Origin: a virus
IMG/VR virus record: IMGVR_UViG_3300042987_003255
Coordinates: 1-21,618 of that record
DNA length: 21,618 bases
Strand: one strand, 5' to 3'
A program made the position numbers and the translations under genes. Position 1 is the first letter of the stretch. Every line of letters begins with the position of its first letter. Below are positions 5,731 through 11,992 of this stretch, piece after piece. Under the pieces are notes generated by a model that worked only from the letters and a program-made list of their open reading frames with translations, did no database searches and was not told where the DNA came from.

Positions 5731-8700
5731 ATGGCAACAAACAGCAAAGTATTCGTGTCACCTGGTGTGTACACATCTGAAAGAGATTTAAGCTTTGTAA
5801 CTCAAAGTGTTGGTGTTACGACTTTAGGTATAGTTGGTGAGGCTTTAAAAGGTCCAGCTTTCGAACCTATTTTTATTAGTAATTACAGCGAGTTCGAAAC
5901 TTATTTCGGTGGAACAAACCCTGAAAAATTTATAAACACACAAATTCCAAAATATGAAGCATCATATATAGCGAAGGCGTATTTGCAACAATCCAACCAA
6001 ATGTTCATGACAAGAATATTAGGTTTATCGGGTTATGATGCGGGTCCTTCTTGGTCTATTCAAACAATTGCAAATGTGGATTCTACAACAGTGGGATTCC
6101 AAAAAGATTGTACGAGTATACCTGATTACATGTCACAAACATGTACATTAAGTTGTACTGGTAGAACTGTAACAATCAGTGTAGATTTCTCTGGTTGTAC
6201 AAATCAAGATGGTAGTATATCTTACTTAACATCTTTCCCTGCGGAAATTGATTGTTTACTTACAACACCATATACAAAATTTAATGGTGGTACCTCATCT
6301 TTAAAGAGTGATATTAATTCTCAATTGTTATCAGTATTTGCAAACAATAGTTTGTCAGGTACTTCAATCAATTATTGGGGTAGCATTCCAACTGACGATT
6401 ATAACATTTTAAGTACAACATTTACAGGTGAAACTAACGTATTCGGTGTTCCGAATGTTTCGGCTGATTACACTGATTACACATCACCGTATAACGACCC
6501 TTGGTATTATGCGTTGTTTGATAACTTTAGTGGTAACAGTTACTCAGGATATTCATTCTGGACTGTAGTAAGTAACTTAGTATTGTTACCTACAACAGCA
6601 ACAACTACTACTACAACATCAACTTCAACTACTACGACAACAGTTAATCCTTGTTCAACTACAACAACAACTGTACCTTCAACAACAACTACAACTACTG
6701 TTACAAACTGTTTCTCAGGAACTGTAACAGGTGTTATATACTTGTATTCTGGTGATAGTTATTCTAACTATAATAACTTAGTAGTAGGTACATTGAGGTC
6801 AAGAGGTTTATCAACTTATAGTTCAACAGAACACGGACCTAATTATGAAGTAGACCAACTTAGTGCTGTGACTTTGGATTTCTCTGGTACTTATTCAGCG
6901 GTAACTAAGAATCCTTTCTCAACATTTGGTGTTAATGTTACTAATAAAAATGGTAAAACATTTGCTTTCAAAACATCACTTCAATCTTCAGATGCTACTT
7001 ATGCACCTAAAGTATTCGGTGTAAGTAACTTCTCAAAACCAAGAACTGAAACACCTTTATTTATGGAAGAAACTTTCCAAAGTATGTTAAACTGGGCATA
7101 CAAGAAAGGATATATCAGAGGTTTGAGACAAGAATTAATCGCATTACCAAGTGCAAGAAGTAACGATAGTTCAAGTATCGGTTTCTATTTAGAAAGATAC
7201 CAAGCACCAGAAAGTCCTTGGGTTGTTTCTGAATTAAGAGGTACAAGTGTTTACAGACTCTTTAAATTCATATCAATAGCTGATGGTAACAGTGCTAATG
7301 ACCAAATAAAAATCTCTATGATTAATATGTCATTCTCTAACCAAACATTTGATGTGTTAGTAAGAGATTTCTATGATACTGATGATTCACCTGTGGTTTT
7401 AGAGAAATTCACAAACTGTTCAATGGACCCAGGTCAGAATAACTTTATCGCTAAGAAAATAGGTTCTTCTAATGGTGAGTTTGCTTTAAACTCGACTTAC
7501 ATAATGGTTGAGATGAATGAAGACGCTCCAGTGGATGCGTTACCTTGTGGTTTCGAGGGTTATACTTTCAGAAACTATGATGGTGTTAATTCTCCATTCC
7601 CTATCTACAAAACTAAGTATGACTATCCAGGTGAAGTTGTATACGACCCACCATTTGGTTATACAACAGGTGCTGATAATCCTACAGTAAGTGCAGGTGA
7701 TAATGTAAGAAGAACTTACTTAGGTATCTCAAGTAGTGTTGGATATGATTTAGATTTCTTCCAATATGTAGGTAAACAAAATACAAACACAACATGTGAC
7801 CCTGTTCCTCAAGAATGGTCTTACATGTCTAAAGGTTTCCACATGGACTCAGGTGCGACAGTAGTTACAATTCCTGATGTATATTCTACTTCAGGTAAGA
7901 CAATGTTCGCAGTAGGTGTGGCTGATTTCAGAAATGACCCTGATAGTCAAGAAAACCCTTACTACAGATTATATGCGAGAAAATTCTCGTTGTTAGTTCA
8001 CGGTGGTTTCGATGGTTGGGACATTTATAGAGAGTACAGAACAAACTCAGATAGATTCCAAACTGGTTCAAGTGGTTTCTTAGAAGGTGCTTGTGTTTCA
8101 GATAGATATCCAAACGCATCAGGTGCTGGTATGTTCAGAAGAATCACAATAGGAGACAACACTCAAGATTGGTCAAATACTGACTACTACGCTTACTTGT
8201 TAGGTCAACAAACGTTCTCTAACCCTGAAGCTGTGAACATCAACGTGTTTGTAACACCAGGTATTGATTATGTAAATAACAGTAACCTTGTTGAAGACGC
8301 AATCGAAATGATTGAGTATAACAGAGCTGACTCTCTTTACGTATGTACAACTCCTGACTATAACATGTTTGTACCTTCTACAACAAACTCAGCGGATTTA
8401 ATTTATCCACAAGAAGCTGTAGATAATTTGGCAAACACTGGTATAGATTCAAACTATACAGCTACTTACTATCCTTGGGTATTAACAAGAGATACCGTTA
8501 ACAACACTCAATTGTATATTCCAGCAACAGCTGAAGTTACAAGAAACTTGGCGTTGACAGATAATATCGCTTTCCCTTGGTTCGCATCAGCGGGTTACAC
8601 AAGAGGTATAGTAAACTCAATAAAAGCTAGAAAGAAACTCACTCAAGAAGACAGAGATACTTTATACGTTGGTAGAATAAACCCTATCGCTACTTTCTCT

Positions 8701-9069
8701 GACGTAGGTACAGTAATTTGGGGTAATAAAACTCTTCAAATTGCAGAGTCTGCTCTTGATAGAATCAATGTAAGAAGATTACTTTTACAAGCTCGTAAAT
8801 TAATATCTGCGGTGGCTGTAAGGTTATTATTCGAACAGAATGATGCTAAAGTGAGACAAGATTTCTTAGATGCGGTTAACCCTATCTTAGATGCTATAAG
8901 AAGAGACAGAGGTCTTTACGATTTCCGTGTAACAGTTTCTTCTTCAGCTGAAGACTTAGATAAAAACCAATTAGTAGGTAAGATTTACATCAAACCAACT
9001 AAAGCATTAGAATTCATAGATATCGAATTCTTGATTACACCAACAGGTGCATCATTTGAGAATATCTAA
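5731..9069 (+). CDS. Tail sheath protein (gp18-like), enlarged
   Basis: This 1112-residue protein forms the contractile outer sheath that drives the tail tube through the host envelope. The N-terminus is typical of sheath proteins: VFVSPGVYTSERDLS, then TTLGIVGEALKGPAFEPIFI and a YFGG turn. The C-terminal third (from about residue 790) carries the conserved core, including DWSNTDYYAYLLGQQTF, VNINVFVTPGIDY and the final LDAVNPILDAIRRDRGLYDF and GKIYIKPTKALEFIDIEFLI. T4 gp18 has 659 residues, so this protein carries several hundred extra residues in the middle, which should form surface domains. A Thr-rich tract at residues 288-327 with cysteines C308 and C327 marks one domain border. The start at 5731 is preceded by AT-rich sequence without a Shine-Dalgarno. 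A hairpin terminator follows the stop codon. Confidence 0.95.
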   Translation: MATNSKVFVSPGVYTSERDLSFVTQSVGVTTLGIVGEALKGPAFEPIFISNYSEFETYFGGTNPEKFINTQIPKYEASYIAKAYLQQSNQMFMTRILGLSGYDAGPSWSIQTIANVDSTTVGFQKDCTSIPDYMSQTCTLSCTGRTVTISVDFSGCTNQDGSISYLTSFPAEIDCLLTTPYTKFNGGTSSLKSDINSQLLSVFANNSLSGTSINYWGSIPTDDYNILSTTFTGETNVFGVPNVSADYTDYTSPYNDPWYYALFDNFSGNSYSGYSFWTVVSNLVLLPTTATTTTTTSTSTTTTTVNPCSTTTTTVPSTTTTTTVTNCFSGTVTGVIYLYSGDSYSNYNNLVVGTLRSRGLSTYSSTEHGPNYEVDQLSAVTLDFSGTYSAVTKNPFSTFGVNVTNKNGKTFAFKTSLQSSDATYAPKVFGVSNFSKPRTETPLFMEETFQSMLNWAYKKGYIRGLRQELIALPSARSNDSSSIGFYLERYQAPESPWVVSELRGTSVYRLFKFISIADGNSANDQIKISMINMSFSNQTFDVLVRDFYDTDDSPVVLEKFTNCSMDPGQNNFIAKKIGSSNGEFALNSTYIMVEMNEDAPVDALPCGFEGYTFRNYDGVNSPFPIYKTKYDYPGEVVYDPPFGYTTGADNPTVSAGDNVRRTYLGISSSVGYDLDFFQYVGKQNTNTTCDPVPQEWSYMSKGFHMDSGATVVTIPDVYSTSGKTMFAVGVADFRNDPDSQENPYYRLYARKFSLLVHGGFDGWDIYREYRTNSDRFQTGSSGFLEGACVSDRYPNASGAGMFRRITIGDNTQDWSNTDYYAYLLGQQTFSNPEAVNINVFVTPGIDYVNNSNLVEDAIEMIEYNRADSLYVCTTPDYNMFVPSTTNSADLIYPQEAVDNLANTGIDSNYTATYYPWVLTRDTVNNTQLYIPATAEVTRNLALTDNIAFPWFASAGYTRGIVNSIKARKKLTQEDRDTLYVGRINPIATFSDVGTVIWGNKTLQIAESALDRINVRRLLLQARKLISAVAVRLLFEQNDAKVRQDFLDAVNPILDAIRRDRGLYDFRVTVSSSAEDLDKNQLVGKIYIKPTKALEFIDIEFLITPTGASFENI
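6592..6711 (+). repeat. Thr-codon repeat tract inside the sheath gene
   Basis: About 120 bases consist mainly of ACA/ACT codons with occasional TCA. They encode three Thr runs separated by VNPCS and VPS and ending in VTNC. The tract is low-complexity DNA that can change length by slippage, and its protein product is an extended, possibly glycosylated linker. It lies between two sheath surface segments. Confidence 0.8.
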
Positions 9070-9077
9070 TATTTATT
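9070..9077 (+). promoter_or_regulatory. TATTTATT motif right after the sheath stop codon
   Basis: The motif starts on the base after the sheath stop codon, 7 bases before the terminator hairpin and 44 bases before the phosphatase start. As a promoter it would transcribe through the hairpin, so it is one of the weaker members of the motif set. Confidence 0.2.
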
Positions 9078-9083
9078 AATAAC

Positions 9084-9107
9084 GGTGGGGAGTAATCCCC
9101 ACCTTTT
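9084..9107 (+). terminator. Intrinsic terminator after the sheath gene
   Basis: A perfect 8-base-pair GC-rich stem GGTGGGGA / TCCCCACC with a GTAA loop is followed by TTTT, 14 bases after the sheath stop. It is the most GC-rich structure in the window and separates the highly expressed sheath gene from the genes that follow. The short T run means that some read-through is likely. Confidence 0.85.
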
Positions 9108-9121
9108 AGCCAATATAGAAA

Positions 9122-9937
9122 ATGAAATTAATAATAGAAGGAATTACAAAAGAAGGGACACCAGATTTAAAATATTACGCATTCGATTGGGATGACAATA
9201 TTGTATCCATGCCAACAAAAATTATAGTAAAAGATAGTGATGGTGAAGAAGTTGGAATGTCCACTGAAGATTTTGCTAAATACAGAACGATGATTGGTAA
9301 AGAACCTTTTAAATATAAAGGTAAAACCATCTCAGACTTCGCGTCTAATCCTTTTCGTAATTTCAGAACGGAAGGTGATAAAACCTTTATTATAGACACA
9401 ATGTTGGCAAAACCAGGTCCAGCATGGACTGATTTTGTGGAATGTATAAATGGGGGTTCAATATTTGCGATAATAACAGCAAGAGGTCATAATCCTCTTA
9501 CCATTAAAGAAGCGGTGTACAATTACATCATCTCAAATTTTAATGGTATCGACAAAAAAGAATTGACTAAGAACCTTAAAAAATATAGAAAGTTTACAGG
9601 GGAAGAAGAATTAACAGACAAAAACTTGATTAAAAGTTATTTGGACTTATGTAGATTTTATCCTGTGAGTTTTGGTGAAGGTGCTGAAGCAAATCCTGAA
9701 GAGGCAAAGATTCAAGCGTTAGAAGAATTTATAGATTATGTGAGGGGTATGGCATCATTACTTAATAAAAAGGCTTACTTAAAGAACGTAATAAAAAACA
9801 ACTTTATACCGACTATAGGGTTTTCAGACGATGACCCTAGAAATATAGAAGCGATGAAAAAGCATCTAGAAAAGAAAGAAGATGATATAGTTAAACTATA
9901 TTCAACACAAGGAGGAACTAAAAAAAGAGTAAAATAA
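9122..9937 (+). CDS. HAD-superfamily phosphatase
   Basis: This 271-residue protein has the catalytic motifs of the haloacid dehalogenase superfamily. Motif I is YYAFDWDDN with nucleophile D22 and acid D24, motif II is IITARG with T119, and motif IV is IGFSDDDPRN with acidic D236-D238. Lys in KAYLKNVIKNN is the likely motif III residue. The region between motifs I and II is long enough for a cap domain that sets substrate choice. Possible roles are nucleotide or nucleic-acid-end dephosphorylation; T4 Pnk has a phosphatase domain of this superfamily, but motif I there is of the DxDGT type and the proteins are not obviously close. It lies between the sheath and tube genes, which are normally adjacent. 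It follows a terminator, so it is probably expressed at a lower level than the sheath. Confidence 0.8.
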   Translation: MKLIIEGITKEGTPDLKYYAFDWDDNIVSMPTKIIVKDSDGEEVGMSTEDFAKYRTMIGKEPFKYKGKTISDFASNPFRNFRTEGDKTFIIDTMLAKPGPAWTDFVECINGGSIFAIITARGHNPLTIKEAVYNYIISNFNGIDKKELTKNLKKYRKFTGEEELTDKNLIKSYLDLCRFYPVSFGEGAEANPEEAKIQALEEFIDYVRGMASLLNKKAYLKNVIKNNFIPTIGFSDDDPRNIEAMKKHLEKKEDDIVKLYSTQGGTKKRVK

Positions 9938-9950
9938 TTAAGTACTGGAC

Positions 9951-9965
9951 CTTATAAATTATAAG
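9951..9965 (+). repeat. AT-rich palindrome CTTATA-AAT-TATAAG
   Basis: Six-base arms with a 3-base loop lie 13 bases after the phosphatase stop in the 125-base gap before the tube gene. It has no GC pairs beyond the ends and no T tract, so it is at best a weak hairpin. Apart from a TATTTATA motif, nothing else is recognisable in this gap. Confidence 0.3.
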
Positions 9966-10020
9966 TAAAATGTACAAAGTAAAAAAATAAAGTAAATAGA
10001 AAAATTTTTCAACATTCGAC

Positions 10021-10028
10021 TATTTATA
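10021..10028 (+). promoter_or_regulatory. TATTTATA motif, candidate late promoter for the tube gene
   Basis: CTATTTATAAG occurs 34 bases upstream of the tube ATG, almost the same spacing as at the sheath gene. The leader between motif and start is A-rich and lacks a Shine-Dalgarno. This and the sheath copy are the best-placed members of the set. Confidence 0.45.
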
Positions 10029-10062
10029 AGAAATAAATAACAAAACAAAAATTTAAAATAAT

Positions 10063-10551
10063 ATGGCTGATTTATTAATGAAAATGCCAATTACGTATGA
10101 ACCGAAACGTGCCAATAGATTTATATTGAGGTTTCCTTCTACGTTAGGTATAAACGAATGGTTCGTAGAATCAACATCACGACCACATATAGTTATAAAG
10201 GATGTAGAAATTCCATTCTTAAATACTTCAACTTATGTTGCAGGTAGATTCAACTGGCAAACAATTCCTGTTGTATTTAGAGACCCAATCGGACCTTCAG
10301 CTACTCAAGCATTAATGGAGTGGGTACGTCTTCACGCAGAATCAGTAACAGGTCGTATGGGTTATGCAGCAGGATACAAAAAGAACGTGGACTTAGAAAT
10401 GTTAGACCCAACAGGTGTTGTTGTAGAAAAATGGATTTTGGAAGGTACGTTCTTAACAGATGTTAACTTCAATGCGTTAGCGTATAACAACGATAACTTA
10501 GCAACAATCAATTGTACACTTAGAATGGATAGATGTATTAACATTTATTGA
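10063..10551 (+). CDS. Tail tube protein (gp19-like)
   Basis: This 162-residue protein is close in length to T4 gp19 (163 residues), the subunit that stacks in rings to form the inner tail tube. The sequence fits the family: a start of the type PKRANRFILRFP, then IVIKDVEIPFLNTSTYVAGR and FNWQTIPVVFRDPIGPSATQ, the helix ALMEWVRLHAESVTGRMGYA, and a beta-rich C-terminus ending MDRCINIY. Tube monomers share a beta-barrel fold with secretion-system Hcp and lambda gpV. It has its own candidate promoter and is separated from the sheath gene by the HAD gene, which is unusual. Only 70 bases follow before the homing-endonuclease-like gene. Confidence 0.93.
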   Translation: MADLLMKMPITYEPKRANRFILRFPSTLGINEWFVESTSRPHIVIKDVEIPFLNTSTYVAGRFNWQTIPVVFRDPIGPSATQALMEWVRLHAESVTGRMGYAAGYKKNVDLEMLDPTGVVVEKWILEGTFLTDVNFNALAYNNDNLATINCTLRMDRCINIY

Positions 10552-10584
10552 TTTTTTAAATATGTAGATTTATATATCCATCCA

Positions 10585-10613
10585 TTGACAAACTACTTAT
10601 TTTCCCATATATT
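10585..10613 (+). promoter_or_regulatory. Sigma-70-like promoter for the homing-endonuclease-like gene
   Basis: TTGACA at 10585-10590 and TATATT at 10608-10613 are separated by exactly 17 bases. Transcription would start about at the ATG at 10622, giving an mRNA with almost no leader. Bacteroidota housekeeping promoters differ from this consensus, so the match may reflect the element's earlier host or be chance. Confidence 0.4.
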
Positions 10614-10626
10614 TATAGTATATGGG
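10604..10626 (+). promoter_or_regulatory. Hairpin covering the start codon of the homing-endonuclease-like gene
   Basis: CCCATATA (10604-10611) pairs perfectly with TATATGGG (10619-10626) across a 7-base loop. The 3' arm contains the ATG at 10622-10624, and a TATTTATA motif (10610-10617) fills the end of the 5' arm and the loop. In long read-through transcripts the hairpin would hide the start codon, while a transcript starting near 10620 would lack the 5' arm and be translated. T4 homing endonuclease genes are known to use a comparable arrangement. Confidence 0.5.
10610..10617 (+). promoter_or_regulatory. TATTTATA motif inside the start hairpin of the homing-endonuclease-like gene
   Basis: The motif spans the loop of the start-codon hairpin and overlaps the TATATT box of the sigma-70-like promoter by four bases. 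It is 4 bases from the ATG. A late transcript beginning just past it would escape the hairpin, which fits late-phase expression of the gene. Confidence 0.35.
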
Positions 10627-10993
10627 AAATTTTATTTGTATACATTGTAATAAAAAAATTGAAACCTTAATAGGTTTAAGGTCACATTCGGCATTATCAC
10701 ATAATATGACATCTGAAGATGTTTATCTAAAATATGTGTGTAATGGTATTCCCCCCCTGTGTGAATGTGGTTGTGGTGAGACACCTAAATTTAAAAGTTT
10801 GGTAAAAGGTTATTGGAGATTTGTAATGGGTCATCATAATCGGGTACCAGGAAAAAACAATTTCCATAAAAATCCTGAAACGCATAAAAAGGCTATCGAA
10901 ACTCAAAAAAAGAATTGGAAGGAAGGTAAGTATCGTAGGTGGTGGGAAAAAAACGATGAGGAAACATTAAGGAAGATAGAAGGTATTAAATAA
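10622..10993 (+). CDS. Homing-endonuclease-like zinc-binding protein, probably truncated
   Basis: This 123-residue basic protein starts with a C2H2 zinc-finger-like segment, CIHCNKKIETLIGLRSHSAL followed by SH. Next comes CECGCGETPKFKSLVKGYWR and then FVMGHHNR, a Cys/His signature common in phage HNH and GIY-YIG homing endonucleases and their DNA-binding regions. The tail NNFHKNPETHKKAIETQKKN resembles the NUMOD3-type DNA-binding motif. A complete nuclease active site is not evident, so it may be a remnant or a small family member. It sits alone between the tube gene and the gp26-like gene with its own promoter, start hairpin and terminator, which is how free-standing mobile genes in T4-like phages are packaged. 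Confidence 0.65.
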   Translation: MGNFICIHCNKKIETLIGLRSHSALSHNMTSEDVYLKYVCNGIPPLCECGCGETPKFKSLVKGYWRFVMGHHNRVPGKNNFHKNPETHKKAIETQKKNWKEGKYRRWWEKNDEETLRKIEGIK

Positions 10994-11030
10994 AATTTGT
11001 GTTTATAAAAAAATAAAGATTTTTATATTT

Positions 11031-11064
11031 AATCATAGGGTGTGTAAAGCCCTATGATTTTTTT
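11031..11064 (+). terminator. Hairpin with T7 tract ending at the next start codon
   Basis: AATCATAGGG (11031-11040) pairs over 10 bases with CCCTATGATT (11050-11059) across a 9-base loop, and T residues run from 11058 to 11064. It has the form of an intrinsic terminator for the homing-endonuclease-like gene. The ATG at 11065 follows the T tract without a gap, so the next gene depends on read-through, or the hairpin also acts as a translation element. Confidence 0.75.
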
Positions 11065-11814
11065 ATGGAACAAAGTATGTACAACCCCAATCCACTAACA
11101 TTACCACATGACATTGTAAAATTACCATCTCAGGGTGTTTTTTATAAAAATAAAAAGAAAGCCCTTAAAGTTGGTTACCTTACCGCAGCGGATGAAAACG
11201 TATTAATGGGCGGAGGAAATAGTAAAGAAGGTCTAATAATAACGTTGTTAAGGTCTAAGATTTATGAAACCGACTTTAAACCTGAAGATTTACTTCAAGG
11301 GGATATGGAAGCTCTATTAATTTTCCTTAGAAATACAGCATTCGGACCTGAATATGTCATAACATTGACAGACCCTGAGACTAATAAAGAATTTACATCT
11401 ACCATACTTTTGGACGAATTGTTTATAAAAGAAACAACAATTAAGCCTGGTGAGGATGGTACATTTACAACAAAATTACCAAAATCGGATATAACTGTTA
11501 AACTAAGACCTTTGACTTTCGGTGAACTAATGGAATTAGACAAAATGGCGGAAAGTTATCCTGTGGGAAGACCTGTTCCGAGACAAACTTGGAAACTTAA
11601 TAAAATGGTTGTAGAAATGAATGGTAATTCAGAGCCAGGTTTTATTGCTCAAAACATAGAACAATTACCGATAGCGGATGCCAAATTTATAAGAAACTTT
11701 ATAGATGAAAATGAACCAAGATTAGATTTAACAAAAATGGTAAAAGCCCCATCAGGAAAAGAGACAAAAGTTAACATTGTCTTTGGGGTTGAGTTTTTTC
11801 GGCCTTTCTTCTAA
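11065..11814 (+). CDS. gp26-like baseplate/tail-assembly protein (tail assembly chaperone candidate)
   Basis: This 249-residue soluble protein begins LPHDIVKLPSQGVFYKNKKK, then VGYLTAADENVLM. This pattern, a short LPS-G-x-Y loop followed by a helix beginning TAADE, recalls T4 gp26-type base plate proteins. A long helical and beta segment follows, with TVKLRPLTFGELMELDKMAE near residues 145-165. It stands between the tube and tape measure genes, the place where many tailed phages encode tail-assembly chaperones. Its 3' end overlaps a second open frame, which strengthens that reading. The frame-0 stop is at 11812-11814. Because the ATG directly follows a terminator-like hairpin, expression must depend on upstream transcription reading through, or on a promoter I cannot identify. 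Confidence 0.7.
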   Translation: MEQSMYNPNPLTLPHDIVKLPSQGVFYKNKKKALKVGYLTAADENVLMGGGNSKEGLIITLLRSKIYETDFKPEDLLQGDMEALLIFLRNTAFGPEYVITLTDPETNKEFTSTILLDELFIKETTIKPGEDGTFTTKLPKSDITVKLRPLTFGELMELDKMAESYPVGRPVPRQTWKLNKMVVEMNGNSEPGFIAQNIEQLPIADAKFIRNFIDENEPRLDLTKMVKAPSGKETKVNIVFGVEFFRPFF

Positions 11815-11959
11815 TTATCGACCATCCCAATCGTGGGAATTTTATGTTTGTTCAAAACATTTGGGGGTTAACTATTCTGACTTCTTGAATCTACCTGTAT
11901 TCTTGCGCCGATACATGATTAATGAACATTTGAAAGAGATTTCACCACCAGAAACTTAA
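11744..11959 (+). CDS. Frameshift extension of the gp26-like protein
   Basis: The +1 frame is open from 11744 to a TAA at 11957-11959, overlapping the end of the gp26-like frame by about 70 bases. Downstream of the overlap it encodes about 49 residues of convincing protein: WEFYVCSKHLGVNYSDFLNL then PVFLRRYMINEHLKEISPPE. The only start in the frame is a TTG at 11777, inside the overlap. A fusion with the 249-residue product is more likely than an independent gene: lambda G/GT and many other phages make such an extension by frameshifting just upstream of the tape measure gene, as here. The C-terminal part looks helical, as in other chaperone extensions. Reinitiation after the frame-0 stop is an alternative. 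Confidence 0.6.
   Translation, partial: KPHQEKRQKLTLSLGLSFFGLSSNYRPSQSWEFYVCSKHLGVNYSDFLNLPVFLRRYMINEHLKEISPPET
11794..11800 (+). other. Candidate slippery site TTTTTTC for +1 or -2 frameshift
   Basis: Frame 0 reads GAG TTT TTT CGG CCT TTC TTC TAA. If Phe-tRNA slips forward one base from TTT to TTC, the next codon is GGC and the extension frame is entered, giving ...E-F-F-G-L-S. CGG, an uncommon arginine codon in this AT-rich DNA, waits in the A site and could promote the pause. A -2 slip on the T run reaches the same frame with one more Phe. A -1 shift meets a stop at once. Confidence 0.45.
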
Positions 11960-11967
11960 TTCTATAC

Positions 11968-11975
11968 TATTTATA
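11968..11975 (+). promoter_or_regulatory. TATTTATA motif, candidate late promoter for the tape measure gene
   Basis: CTATTTATATAAAAAC follows the end of the frameshift extension by 8 bases and lies 17 bases before the tape measure ATG. Confidence 0.4.
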
Positions 11976-11992
11976 TAAAAACCTAAAAACGA

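Noticed and set aside
11777-11959. Independent small gene starting at TTG 11777
   Set aside because: The start is a TTG inside the upstream coding frame with no leader features. A frameshift fusion explains the overlap and the position before the tape measure gene better.
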